From the NCBI GenBank assembly GCA_020621965.1, contig JAHRYV010000002.1, forward strand, positions 62,001-126,000: a stretch of DNA of 64,000 nucleotides, read 5' to 3'. This document shows positions 1 through 8,344 of this stretch, in pieces (position 1 is the stretch's first letter; every line of letters begins with the position of its first letter). The translations under genes were made by a program, and so were the position numbers. The notes below the pieces were generated by a model. It was not told the origin of the DNA. It did not search any database and saw only the letters and a list, made by a program, of their open reading frames with translations. This stretch comes from Curvibacter sp. Its GTDB lineage: Bacteria > Pseudomonadota > Gammaproteobacteria > Burkholderiales > Burkholderiaceae_C.

Positions 1-1
1 G

Positions 2-1327
2 CCCTGGTTGCTGGCGGCGGCGCGCGAGGCCTTGCGCCTGGCCGCGTTCAGTGACACCTTGCGCCATCTGGAGCCGCTGCTCGCCTTCGAGCCCGACCAT
101 GCCGAGGCGCTGCGCCTGCGGGCGGAGGCGCTCGACGCCATGGGGGACCCGGCGGCGCTGGCGGCCTATCGGCTGGCGGCCGAAGCCGCGGACGAGCCGG
201 CCAGCCACGACCTGCGGGCCAAGGCGGCCCTGGCGCAGGTCAAGCTGGGCGATCCCAAGGGGGCGCTGCTGGCCTTGGAGGGCTTGCGCCCCACGTCCAT
301 CGAAGGCCGGCTGTGCGAGGCCCTGGCCTACAGCGGCGCCGCGGCGCTGGGGGTGGCCGATCCGGCCATGGGCACCGCCAAGGCCGCCGTGGCGCGGCGC
401 CTGGCGCTGGAGTCCGGGGACACCACCTCGCTGGTGATCGCTTCCTGGGCGCAGGCGGCGGCCGCCCATGCGCGGGGCGAGCTGCATCGCAGCGTCTGGG
501 CGGACCTGCAGGAGACCAGCCATGTGCCGCACCTCGCGCTGCGGGTGTTCGACGGCCATCTGTGCATCACCCAGCGCTTTCTCTATGGCGCCAAGCCCTA
601 CGCGGACGTCATTGCCTTCGCCGAGCAGCTGGCGCAGGAGGCACGCCGGCTGGGCGCGGCGCGCGGCCATGCCTTCGGGGTCACCCTGCGGGGCGAGGCC
701 GAGTGGCTGGCCGGTGATCTTGCGGCGGCGCGGCTGCACTTGCGCGAGGGCGCCCGCCTGCACCGCGCCATCGGCGGCCCGGTGGGCGAGGCGCTGTCAC
801 TCCAGCGACTGGCCGAGGTCGCCCTGCACGAAGGCCGGCGCGACGAGGCGCGGGCCCTGATCGACGAGGCGCTGGACGTGGCGCGCCAGACCGATATCGG
901 CTTTCACCTGCTGGACCGCATCTACGGCACGCGCATCAACCTGCATAGGGACGATCCGCAGGGGGCGCTGCACGTCATGGCCGACGCCAGCGAGTCGGTG
1001 CGCGGGCCGCTGGAGACCTGCCCGGGCTGCCGGATCACCTTCGCCGTCCCGGCGGCCATTGCGGCTGCGCGTGCCGGCGAACTGGAGCTGGCCGACCGGC
1101 ACGAGGAGCAATGCGCCTACCTGGCCAATGTTGTGATGCGGCTGCCGGCCTGGTATGGCGCGCTGGAGGAGGTGCGGGGCCACATTGCCGCCGCGCGCGG
1201 GAGCACGCCGCAGGAAGCCGTCGGCAAGTTTGCCGCCGCCGCCGCCCGATTCCGCGCGGCGGGCCAGCCCCTGGATGCCGCGCGCTGCGAGCGCCTGGCG
1301 GCCGATCCCGGATCAGATGGCCGCTGA
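2..1327 (+). CDS. TPR-rich C-terminal part of a regulator-like protein (5' end outside window)
   Basis: The reading frame is open to the left edge, so the gene begins before the window; 441 residues are visible. They are almost entirely Ala/Leu/Arg-rich helical hairpins of the tetratricopeptide type (for example GEALSLQRLAEVALHEG and RDEARALIDEALDVA), with a CPGC pair about 100 residues before the C-terminus. Such arrays form the C-terminal half of large AAA/STAND or BTAD-type transcriptional activators, but no nucleotide-binding or HTH domain is visible here, so the assignment to that class is inference. It is followed by a hairpin and converges on the remnant of the VOC gene. Before the island arrived it was probably the direct convergent neighbour of the intact VOC gene at 8533-9174. 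Confidence 0.6.
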   Translation, partial: PWLLAAAREALRLAAFSDTLRHLEPLLAFEPDHAEALRLRAEALDAMGDPAALAAYRLAAEAADEPASHDLRAKAALAQVKLGDPKGALLALEGLRPTSIEGRLCEALAYSGAAALGVADPAMGTAKAAVARRLALESGDTTSLVIASWAQAAAAHARGELHRSVWADLQETSHVPHLALRVFDGHLCITQRFLYGAKPYADVIAFAEQLAQEARRLGAARGHAFGVTLRGEAEWLAGDLAAARLHLREGARLHRAIGGPVGEALSLQRLAEVALHEGRRDEARALIDEALDVARQTDIGFHLLDRIYGTRINLHRDDPQGALHVMADASESVRGPLETCPGCRITFAVPAAIAAARAGELELADRHEEQCAYLANVVMRLPAWYGALEEVRGHIAAARGSTPQEAVGKFAAAAARFRAAGQPLDAARCERLAADPGSDGR

Positions 1328-1366
1328 CTGGTGGCCGCTTTTGCCCGGCGAGGACGGCAGATGGAC

Positions 1367-1390
1367 GAACGGGGCCTGTCGGCCCCGTTC
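1367..1390. terminator. Terminator-like hairpin (left repeat copy)
   Basis: Ten-base arms GAACGGGGCC / GGCCCCGTTC with a 4-nt loop lie 39 nt after the stop of the first gene. The T-run is poor (TCTCC), so termination may be weak. The same hairpin recurs at 8487-8510. Confidence 0.55.
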
Positions 1391-1412
1391 TCTCCGACGC
1401 TCCCGCTTCGAC

Positions 1413-1567
1413 TCACTCGTAGTCAAAATCCTCGCGGTAATCATCGGGATTGATCCCCTCCGCCCGCAGCGGCTCCACCAGGCGGTAGCGGGTGACCTTG
1501 GCGGAGGCGGTGATGTAGCCCTTGATGACGATCTCGCGGGTCACGGGGCTGTGCATCTCCCGGGCCA
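1413..1567 (-). pseudogene. Truncated 3' end of the VOC/PCP_red gene
   Basis: On the minus strand this encodes the last ~51 residues of the protein specified intact at 8533-9174, ending with the same YREDFDYE and stop. One of the few differences changes Gln to His (EMHSPVTR against EMQSPVTR). The similarity stops abruptly near 1567, where island sequence starts. It has no start codon or 5' part. It is best read as the original 3' end displaced by island insertion, or as the extra 3' end carried in by the island. Confidence 0.85.
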
Positions 1568-1613
1568 CCATCTGCGACACACGCTGTCGCATTCATGCGA
1601 ACAATTTCTACCC

Positions 1614-3371
1614 ATGAACCCGGGACAAATTTGGCTGGAAATCGATGGCCGATCCTTTGACTACGCACAGCAGGAGCTATTCCCGCTCGATTCGTGGGGT
1701 GCTGCTCAGTCCTTCTCCGTCATCGACTGGCCTCATCAAGCGATTGCCAGGGCGATGGTAGGCCCGCTTCGCCTCGGCGATCTTGGCGAATCCCGCGAAT
1801 ACTCATTGCAGTGTCTCGCCGTAACGGCTGACGGCGAGTTTGCCGCGTGCATCAGCGTGGAAGGGAGGCAATTTGGGGACGCGAGAGCCATGTGGGCGCA
1901 AGTGGCGTGCGAACTTGATGAAGCCAGGCGACGACCGCTATGCGACAAAGCCCATCGTGCCATGACGCCCAGCGATTGCCTGAGAGCGTGGTCGAATCCT
2001 GAATTCTGGATCACCCCACCAACTAGCGGGGATCCGGTTCATCGCTCGGTGCGTTCTCTGGCGCGGCTACTGGAGGTCCGTGAGATAGCGGAGACAGTCA
2101 TCTTGACGGATGAGCAGCGAATCAGGGTGGAGCGGGACGCGCATGCAGCCGTGGCAGGTCAAGTAGCCCCGGCCGTACTCAGTGTTCTCCGGGGCCTGAG
2201 AGCAGATCTGTTTGAGGTGATCAGCAGGCGGCAGGGCATCAGCATTTCCGTAGTGCACCGCCTCCTGGCACTGGCACGGCAGCATGGCCCCTCTGCCGTG
2301 CCCTTTGCCTTACAGGCCATCAAGACCGAATCGTTGCCGCTACTTCACCTGGCGGCGTCCGGATCCCCTCCGCAAGAGAGCCAACAGGTGCGTGAGGCGT
2401 TATTCAGTGGCCATAGCCTTCCGGATGCCTTGGCCGGAATGGGCGTTGTGAAGGCGGCGCATAGAAGATCACTCAGAAGGCCAGGCAGCAGCGAGGGGAG
2501 AGCTTCCGACGGACATGACGAGTTCAGCGAACTTCCGTTGTCCGGAGTGGAATGGTTGACCGTCATGCGTGCTGTCAAAACGCGGTGGGTTGACAGAGCC
2601 TCTGACTGGTCAGAACTTCGGCATCTGGTGATGAGTCTCTTTTCTTTGGATATGCGGGATCCGGCGACGGCGCCCAAGCTACTGTGGTGGTGCATAGCAC
2701 GCGGGTACAGACAATCCAGGTATCGGTTGGAGCGACTGGTTGAATTGGCACGAACGCTCCAGAAGGCGGCGAATCGCCTTGCGCACACGGAGGCGACTCT
2801 CGATCAGGCAATTTCTCTGGCAATGCCACAGGTCAACGAGTCGCACAGCGGTCAATGTTGCGGGGAAGGGGGGGGCGGCGCCGCGTTCTTGCCCCGGGAT
2901 GCCGGCCAACTCGCGATGCTGGTCTCCAGGCTCTCGGGTCAGTCCGTCGAGAAGCTCACCAGCAGCCTCTTTGAGGCACATCCGGGCATGCCGCCCGGAC
3001 TGCAGTTGCCTGTGGGCGTCACCATTGAGGCGCTGAGCGACGTTCAAGCCATAGTCAGCCACGGGACGGCATGTGGCATCTGCCTTCAAGATGTGGAGCG
3101 GGCGATCCAGTATTCGGCCGATGGGCTGGCTCTGTATGCCGTAACAGTGAAGGGCCGGATTGAAGGCACCATAGCCTTGAGTGGCTACGGATGCAGTCGA
3201 TATCAGAACGTACTGGTATACGAGGTGGCCGGAGTGGACAACGCGGAGCCGTCTGCCGAGTTGAGTCATTCGGCCCAGGCACTTGCTGACGCCTGGACGA
3301 CCGACGAGCAAATGGCCGCGTGGCTAGCCTACGACCGGGCGTGCGAACGGTGGAAGCAGTCCCTGGATTGA
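1614..3371 (+). CDS. Unknown 585-residue island protein
   Basis: I do not recognise this family. The start was set at the ATG beginning MNPGQIWLEIDG because everything upstream in frame runs through the duplicated VOC remnant; no clear Shine-Dalgarno sequence precedes it. No signal peptide or membrane segment is evident. The middle is helical and basic; residues ~408-420 hold a Cys/Gly-rich patch (QCCGEGGGG). The C-terminal 100 residues (SHGTACGICLQDVERAIQYS, then LALYAVTVKGRIEGTIALSG) faintly recall PcfJ-like C-terminal domains; this is only a hint. Base composition is less GC-rich than the flanking core genes, which fits transfer. It converges on the 3392-8301 operon with a 20-bp gap and is the only island gene on the plus strand. 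Confidence 0.6.
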   Translation: MNPGQIWLEIDGRSFDYAQQELFPLDSWGAAQSFSVIDWPHQAIARAMVGPLRLGDLGESREYSLQCLAVTADGEFAACISVEGRQFGDARAMWAQVACELDEARRRPLCDKAHRAMTPSDCLRAWSNPEFWITPPTSGDPVHRSVRSLARLLEVREIAETVILTDEQRIRVERDAHAAVAGQVAPAVLSVLRGLRADLFEVISRRQGISISVVHRLLALARQHGPSAVPFALQAIKTESLPLLHLAASGSPPQESQQVREALFSGHSLPDALAGMGVVKAAHRRSLRRPGSSEGRASDGHDEFSELPLSGVEWLTVMRAVKTRWVDRASDWSELRHLVMSLFSLDMRDPATAPKLLWWCIARGYRQSRYRLERLVELARTLQKAANRLAHTEATLDQAISLAMPQVNESHSGQCCGEGGGGAAFLPRDAGQLAMLVSRLSGQSVEKLTSSLFEAHPGMPPGLQLPVGVTIEALSDVQAIVSHGTACGICLQDVERAIQYSADGLALYAVTVKGRIEGTIALSGYGCSRYQNVLVYEVAGVDNAEPSAELSHSAQALADAWTTDEQMAAWLAYDRACERWKQSLD

Positions 3372-3391
3372 AGGACTTGCCCAGGAGTCAT

Positions 3392-3943
3392 CTACCTCGT
3401 GCCCAGCCATTGCCAGAACTCTTCCGGCATTTCCCCCTCGACGGCTTCGATGGTTCGCACGTCAACCGTTGAATTGCAGCCCATCAGCGGGACCTCGATT
3501 ACCGCCGATTGGCTGGACCAGTCCATGACCAGATATCGGATGTCGTTCTCGTCGTAGGCAATCAACTTGACGCGTCCGTGGCCGAACAGCCTCATGGTCT
3601 TGCCAAACTGCTCCCGCTTCTTCAGCACCACCAGATCGCCGACGCAGATGCTGTTGAAGCGTTCAAGCTGCTGAGTGCTCTCCAGATAGTCAAAACGGCA
3701 GATGCCCTTGGCCTTCCACTCTATGTCCAGGCGATCGTTGAAATCCGCGCCCGGGCAAAAGCCCATGAATAGCACATATGCGTCGGCCGGCTTGGCCTGA
3801 TTGATGGCCGAAACAACGTGCTCAGCGTCCCGGTCCCCTGCTGCAATTTTTGCGTGAGCATTTTCTCGGAGTGCGATCAGGTCAGCGCGGGTCATTGCGC
3901 CACTTTGAATTCGTTCAAGCGCTTTTGCGTACTTCATTAGCAT
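3392..3943 (-). CDS. Small unknown protein, possible PUA/EVE-like fold, last gene of island operon
   Basis: 183 residues, no signal peptide or membrane segment. An N-terminal helix (MKYAKALERIQSG, with MTRADLIALRENAHAKIAAG following) precedes a beta-rich body with GDLVVLKKREQFGKTMRLFG, then RYLVMDWSSQ and a conserved-looking acidic tail EMPEEFWQWLG. The GDxVVLKKR strand followed by glycine-rich turns resembles small nucleic-acid-binding PUA-superfamily barrels (EVE/ASCH type); that is inference without a family match. Two in-frame ATGs (3943 and 3937) are possible; the first is used. It lies 83 bp after the Nmad2-like gene, so it could be co-transcribed or have its own promoter in that AT-richer gap. 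Confidence 0.6.
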   Translation of the reverse strand: MLMKYAKALERIQSGAMTRADLIALRENAHAKIAAGDRDAEHVVSAINQAKPADAYVLFMGFCPGADFNDRLDIEWKAKGICRFDYLESTQQLERFNSICVGDLVVLKKREQFGKTMRLFGHGRVKLIAYDENDIRYLVMDWSSQSAVIEVPLMGCNSTVDVRTIEAVEGEMPEEFWQWLGTR

Positions 3944-4026
3944 TAGAGTTTACGAAAGTGTTTAGCCAGTGTGGGTCGCATTTGGATATTGTGGCTGCCG
4001 ATCTCGACTTCTCATGAAGAAATCGC

Positions 4027-4764
4027 TTAGAAAGTCGTTTCCTCGTCGTTCGCATCATTGACGCGCTCGTCAGCACGACCACGGGCGCATTTGGACTGGT
4101 TCTTCGACTCAGGGGGGATATCTGGCTGTCCATATTTCCCATATGAACGAATTCCTGGATGTTTCTGTAGCTGTCCGTTGAAGTTTTCAATGAACGGCTC
4201 GATGAAGGCACCGTTCAAATTGGATATGTGCCCCCGCCCTGGAAGGCGCATGTCAGGATGAAGAAAGAATTCATAGGGGGCGCCGCGCTCGTCTCTTCCC
4301 GAGCCGAAATACCAGAATCGTGTACTGAGTAACACGAATTTGTTGCCCTTGATGTCCCGATCAAAGGAATCAAGATCATGCCCCGAGTGACCGCTGCGAA
4401 CCTTGGTGTCAATCGTACTCCCGTACCAGATGCAGTCGCCCTGGTCAGTTTCTTTGTTGGGGACCTTGATGCCGATTCGTGCATATTCAGAGCGGTTGCC
4501 TACAGCTGGCGGTGTCGTGCACAGTTTGATGTAATCATCCCATCGCATCTTGTCCGTCACCTCCATGCAGTACACGATGCGACGGGAATCGCCGGGCTCT
4601 AGTCCAACAACAATGTCGCCGACGTTGGCTGCGTTGCGAATTGCCGGTTTACAGATCGCTAGCGTGCAGACTCTTCCGTATGGATTGGGAGCGGTGCCAG
4701 CGTCGAACGCGACTTTGTATGTAAAGAGTCGGGGGCGAGTGGCGCCCACTTCCAAGAGTTCCAT
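4027..4764 (-). CDS. Nmad2-like putative nucleotide-modification-associated protein
   Basis: 245 residues, cytosolic by sequence. The first ~100 residues match the pattern I associate with the Nmad2 family (nucleotide modification associated domain 2): RLFTYKVAFDAGTAPNPYG, then VCTLAICKPAIR, NVGDIVVGLEPG and RIVYCMEVTDKM. A large aromatic middle follows (FVLLSTRFWYFGSG, PYEFFLHPDMRLPGRG) and a charged, probably disordered tail. Nmad families were named for neighbourhoods of DNA base-modification genes; a molecular activity has not to my knowledge been shown. It starts 5 nt after the stop of the Nmad3-like gene, so the two are almost certainly co-translated. Confidence 0.6.
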   Translation of the reverse strand: MELLEVGATRPRLFTYKVAFDAGTAPNPYGRVCTLAICKPAIRNAANVGDIVVGLEPGDSRRIVYCMEVTDKMRWDDYIKLCTTPPAVGNRSEYARIGIKVPNKETDQGDCIWYGSTIDTKVRSGHSGHDLDSFDRDIKGNKFVLLSTRFWYFGSGRDERGAPYEFFLHPDMRLPGRGHISNLNGAFIEPFIENFNGQLQKHPGIRSYGKYGQPDIPPESKNQSKCARGRADERVNDANDEETTF

Positions 4765-4769
4765 GTCTT

Positions 4770-5480
4770 CTACCAGTTGTTGTTGTGCAGTGCCGGATGT
4801 TGCTCATTCAGCCAGGACATGAACTGCGCCGGCCTGTCGAACCAGGGCGGATTCGCGCTGCGCTGGATATATCCGTCTTGGACACCTAAGCCGCCCCATG
4901 CGTCCAGCATGCCTTCTGTCACACGGTAGGCCCCATTTCGGAATTCGCCAATGGAGATTGCGCTGCCAAAGCGCCCTGATCGCTCTGGCTGGCCAAATAC
5001 CACGAGGTGCTCACCATTCATGTCGGCGATCCGGGTATGAGCATTCAGGTGATGCTGTTCCGTCGGCAGGTCGGCAACCCTGACAACTTTGTTCACAACC
5101 AGGATGCCGAAAAGAGCATAGACCAGACGATGTCTGCAGGGGGCGATGGGTTTGAAGCTGGCAAAGAAGGCAATGAAGTCGCCAGGGTTCAGATCGCGCA
5201 CCCGATTGCCTCGGCCGGTCCCCTGGTCGCCATAGGTCAGAGAAGAGAAATCCGGGTCGAGATGACAGTTGAGGTCGATCAGGTGCTTCGGGAACAATTC
5301 AGCAACCCCGTTCCGCTTGGACCATGCGTTGAAGCTGTGCACTATGCTGTTGTAGCTCGTCTGCATTCCCGCCTGGAAGACATGCTTACTCTCAGGTATG
5401 GGGAGATATAGGTAGTCGTTGGTCTCAGGATTGATGGGCGCGTTGTATTGGCCAAATGTCTTGTCGATGCCAACGCGCAT
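4770..5480 (-). CDS. Nmad3-like putative nucleotide-modification-associated protein
   Basis: 236 residues from the chosen ATG at 5480, which is preceded by AAAGGA at proper spacing and gives the typical family start MRVGIDKTFGQ; an upstream ATG at 5504 lacks a ribosome site. Family-like motifs in order: YLYLPIPE near residue 25, HLDPDFSSLTYGD near 75, and NPGDFIAFFASFKPI near 100, matching the HLDPD and GDxFxFF signatures I associate with Nmad3. No signal or membrane segment. It sits between the small repeat protein and the Nmad2-like gene in a tight operon. A role in sensing or making modified nucleotides is a guess from family naming and context. Confidence 0.6.
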   Translation of the reverse strand: MRVGIDKTFGQYNAPINPETNDYLYLPIPESKHVFQAGMQTSYNSIVHSFNAWSKRNGVAELFPKHLIDLNCHLDPDFSSLTYGDQGTGRGNRVRDLNPGDFIAFFASFKPIAPCRHRLVYALFGILVVNKVVRVADLPTEQHHLNAHTRIADMNGEHLVVFGQPERSGRFGSAISIGEFRNGAYRVTEGMLDAWGGLGVQDGYIQRSANPPWFDRPAQFMSWLNEQHPALHNNNW

Positions 5481-5518
5481 CAGAAGTCCTTTGGGCTGAG
5501 TCATCTAGACTACCGCGC

Positions 5519-5839
5519 TCACCACAGGCGCAAGGCCAGCTGCCCTGCAATGACCAAGGCTGGCGCATCACCAATCTCGTAGGTGTTGGCCGAGGTGACG
5601 TTTGCCTTGGGCTTGATCTTGTGGCTGTCAACCACCCAGGTGTTCTGGGAAGTCGCACCGTTTTTCGGTTTCAGTTCCTTGCCGGTCCAGATCCAGGTAT
5701 TGCTGGACAGCGCGCCGATTTTTGGTTTGATTTCGTTGCCGCTCATGACCCAGGTGTTGCTGCTGGTCGCGCCGTTCTTGGGCTTCAACTCGGTGCCGGT
5801 GCAAACCCACTGGTTGGGCAGTTCAATCCGATTGCTCAT
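5519..5839 (-). CDS. 106-residue tandem-repeat beta protein
   Basis: The protein is built from four consecutive ~19-residue units plus a cap: NQWVCTGTELKPKNGATSS, NTWVMSGNEIKPKIGALSS, NTWIWTGKELKPKNGATSQ, NTWVVDSHKIKPKANVTSA, then NTYEIGDAPALVIAG and a short tail. Each unit has a conserved Asn, Trp, (usually) Gly and L/I-K-P-K, the pattern of one beta-hairpin per unit, suggesting a small closed symmetric beta structure comparable to the beta-flower or beta-prism folds. That fold is inference. There is no signal peptide. The start codon overlaps the WYL stop by 4 bp (ATGA), so translation is coupled; this association argues it is a working part of the island system and not a spurious frame. 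Confidence 0.75.
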   Translation of the reverse strand: MSNRIELPNQWVCTGTELKPKNGATSSNTWVMSGNEIKPKIGALSSNTWIWTGKELKPKNGATSQNTWVVDSHKIKPKANVTSANTYEIGDAPALVIAGQLALRLW

Positions 5840-6798
5840 TGCTTTTCCTCCTTCTTTTTAATCTCTGTGACAGCGTCACCAAACCCGCGCAACCACCAGT
5901 CCAACATGGCTGAGTCGACGACCGTGGCGGTAATTGCGTAGGCGGTTTCCAGCTCTTTGACTTGCTGGTCCGTGGACAGCGGCGACTCCAAGAGATGGTA
6001 GCCGGCCTCTTTGTCGATCCTGAAGCTCAGGCGTACTCGTTTTCCCTCGCCATAGCCGAAGCGACCATCGTCGTCGAAGTCCTTGAGATTGAATTCCCGT
6101 GGACGGTCGAAGTGCAGGGTGGACGCCTGGGCGGAACTGAAACGATGCAGCGCCAAGCAGCGTTCGTTGTCATAGCCCTCGAAACGGCAGACCAGGTACA
6201 GGCGCGGACCTTGCTGGGCCAGGCCCAGGGGCATGACGCGGGCCTGGATCTGGTGGCCAGCTGCATTCTTGTAGTCCACATCCAGCCATTGGTCAGCGTA
6301 GAGCGCATTGCTGACCTGCTCGAAGACGTCGGGGTCAACTTTCGGGGGCAGCAGTGGCTGCGTCGTGCTGACGACGCGCACCTTGTTCAGCCACGCCCGA
6401 TCCCGCGCGGGGGTTTCGGGGGCCCCCAGGTTGCTGCGGGCTTGGGCGAAGAAGCCTTCCATGGACTTCATCAGGCGGGCCGGCAGCAGGCTGGACAGCT
6501 GCTGTTCGGCCAGCATCAGCAGCAGGGATTCTTGCGCGCTCAGGCCTGGAAGGGACAGGCCCTTGGCCCGCTCCTTCCAGCAATAGCGGTAGGGCTTGGT
6601 GCTGTCGTCGCGCTCGATGTCGTAGAACTCGGACAGCGTTTCCAGCTGGCGCTGGATGGTGCGCATATCGCGCTCGTAGCCCGCTTCCGCCAGTTGCTGG
6701 TGGAGTTCAGTGGCGGTGACGGTTCGGCCCTTGGGGATGCGGCGCAGCAGCTCCAGCGAGAGCCGCAGGGTTTCCATGGGGTCAGGGCGTTTGGGCAT
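5836..6798 (-). CDS. WYL-domain transcriptional regulator
   Basis: 320 residues. The N-terminal ~70 residues form a winged helix (TVTATELHQQLAEAGYERD, then RTIQRQLETLSEFYDIE), a linker follows, and residues ~165-245 carry a WYL-type domain (WLDVDYKNAAGHQ, then VMPLGLAQQGPRLYLVCRFE) with a C-terminal WCX-like extension (RVRLSFRIDKEAGYHLLESP). WYL regulators often repress anti-phage defence operons and release on a nucleotide or nucleic-acid ligand; that is family knowledge. Here it is the second gene of the island operon, 3 nt after DUF2779, and probably autoregulates through the inverted repeat at 8345-8375. The C-terminus is an unusual lysine/glutamate tail. Confidence 0.88.
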   Translation of the reverse strand: MPKRPDPMETLRLSLELLRRIPKGRTVTATELHQQLAEAGYERDMRTIQRQLETLSEFYDIERDDSTKPYRYCWKERAKGLSLPGLSAQESLLLMLAEQQLSSLLPARLMKSMEGFFAQARSNLGAPETPARDRAWLNKVRVVSTTQPLLPPKVDPDVFEQVSNALYADQWLDVDYKNAAGHQIQARVMPLGLAQQGPRLYLVCRFEGYDNERCLALHRFSSAQASTLHFDRPREFNLKDFDDDGRFGYGEGKRVRLSFRIDKEAGYHLLESPLSTDQQVKELETAYAITATVVDSAMLDWWLRGFGDAVTEIKKKEEKQ

Positions 6799-6801
6799 GG
6801 G

Positions 6802-8301
6802 TCACAGCTCCAGCTCGGTTCGACCGGAAAACACTTGCCACAGACGCACCATGGCATAGGTATCGAGTTGGCAATACGCGAGCAGCTGCCGCCGGATCTC
6901 GCTCTTGCGCTCCGGCGGGGTGGCGGGATGGATGGCTTCGAGGAACGCCTCCATCGCCATGCCGCCGTCCTGCACCCCCTCCAGCTTGTCGTAGCTCAGC
7001 TCGGGAACGGCCGCGGGCAGCACCTTCTTGATGCTCCAGCTGCCCTGCTGACGGGGATGGTAGTAATGATCCCTGGCGACCGGCAGCAGGTCGACGATAC
7101 GTTCGTTCAACGACAGGAGGCGGTCGCGCAGGGCCGGAAAGCGGCTGGCGAGCTCGGCAATGCGGGTCGTTTCGAAGGCTGCGTTGTAGACATAGATCGG
7201 TCCGATCTCTCCGCAGGCCGCGATCAGCTGGTTGGCAAAGGCTGCTGACGGGTCAGCGCCGGAAAGGTCCAGGAAGCCCTGCTGCTGAAGCTGGCCGTGC
7301 GCATCCAGCGTGTGCAGGCTGAACTGGAACGGAATCTGCTGATACGGGCGGGTACCCGCCCAGATCGGCACCGCGAACTGGATGGTTTCGAAATCCAGGA
7401 AACAGGCTGGGAAGCCGTGGTGGGCGAGTGCCGCCACGGCCCCCTCCCGGTCGAAGTAGACGGTATTGGCCAGGGTGTGCGCCCTGACGCGCTGCTGGGT
7501 GGCGTTGAGCAACTCGACCGGCACATCCCGCATCTCGATCACGCCGCACTGCCGGAGCTCCTGGGCTTTTGCTGCGGGAAAACGCGGCAACCACATGACC
7601 GGGTGTTCGGCCTTCGGCTCGTTCTGGCTGCAATAGTCATAGAAACCGCAAGCGTAGGGGATGTCGCAATGCGGACCCGTGCTTCGTTCCGGTTCCGTCG
7701 GACTGGCGTCAACATCTCGTGCTTGGTCGATCCAGGTTCGGACTTCGTCGGACCGCGAAAACGCCTCCTCAGTCAGATCCACCTCGGTCAGCAGCCCGCC
7801 GTAGTCGTTGTTGCCCGGGTAAGTCCAGGAGCTGTCGATGTGGGCCAGTCTCAGTGACCGCAACGACACGCCAGCCGACCTTGCGACGTAGGCCTGGACC
7901 GCCACATCATCGTGGTGATAGTCCTTGACGCTGGTCGAGGACTTGACCTCGACCATGCACCAGCCAGTTTGGCTCCCTACAGGCTCGGGCAACATCACAT
8001 CAGCCAGGGCAAGGGCCCCGCCAGCGGAGAAAGCCGCCTCGAAAATAGGACGATCGCCCAGCAGTGACTCCTGGGTTCGGGTAAAGGCCGTCTGAAAGTC
8101 GCCATTGCTGACATCGATCAGCACGCCGTCGCCAGCCGGGTCGTAGAGTTCGCGCGCGATGTCGCCGACCTGATAACCGGCCTGAAAGCGCGCCTCGGTG
8201 GCAGCGGAGTCGTGGCGCAGTTCCGGGCGATGGATTTCCAGCCATAGCCGCTTCGGGCACTGACGCAACGCCAAGAGCTTGGACTTGGAATATGTACGCA
8301 T
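6802..8301 (-). CDS. DUF2779 protein: Cas4-like Fe-S nuclease fused to DEDD-type exonuclease-like domain
   Basis: 499 residues, first gene of the island operon. Residues 1-225 look like a PD-(D/E)XK nuclease of Cas4/AddB type: D101 (LADVMLPEP), then E118 and K120 (MVEVKSS), with Q136 behind, plus four cysteines placed to bind an Fe-S cluster (C15 in LRQCPKRLWLE; C212, C218 and C224 in HCDIPYACGFYDYC). Residues ~295-490 resemble an RNase H-fold 3'-5' exonuclease: D303 and E305 in CFLDFETIQF, a YVYNAAFE block, and D480 in YCQLDTYAM. This two-domain layout is that of DUF2779. All key residues are present, so it should be active on DNA or RNA. Activity and substrate are inferred. Confidence 0.85.
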   Translation of the reverse strand: MRTYSKSKLLALRQCPKRLWLEIHRPELRHDSAATEARFQAGYQVGDIARELYDPAGDGVLIDVSNGDFQTAFTRTQESLLGDRPIFEAAFSAGGALALADVMLPEPVGSQTGWCMVEVKSSTSVKDYHHDDVAVQAYVARSAGVSLRSLRLAHIDSSWTYPGNNDYGGLLTEVDLTEEAFSRSDEVRTWIDQARDVDASPTEPERSTGPHCDIPYACGFYDYCSQNEPKAEHPVMWLPRFPAAKAQELRQCGVIEMRDVPVELLNATQQRVRAHTLANTVYFDREGAVAALAHHGFPACFLDFETIQFAVPIWAGTRPYQQIPFQFSLHTLDAHGQLQQQGFLDLSGADPSAAFANQLIAACGEIGPIYVYNAAFETTRIAELASRFPALRDRLLSLNERIVDLLPVARDHYYHPRQQGSWSIKKVLPAAVPELSYDKLEGVQDGGMAMEAFLEAIHPATPPERKSEIRRQLLAYCQLDTYAMVRLWQVFSGRTELEL

Positions 8302-8344
8302 TGCGTGCCCTTTTCTTGGAAGTGTTTCTGGGGCAGATTATGAC

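Larger units (their letters stand above)
1365..1567. repeat. Left copy of ~200-bp direct repeat flanking the accessory island
   Basis: This stretch is repeated in the same orientation at 8485-8687, offset 7120 bp. Over the coding part (1413-1567) I count about six mismatches in 155 bases. The terminator hairpin part is less conserved. The repeat consists of the convergent terminator plus the last ~51 codons of the VOC/PCP_red gene. Confidence 0.85.
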
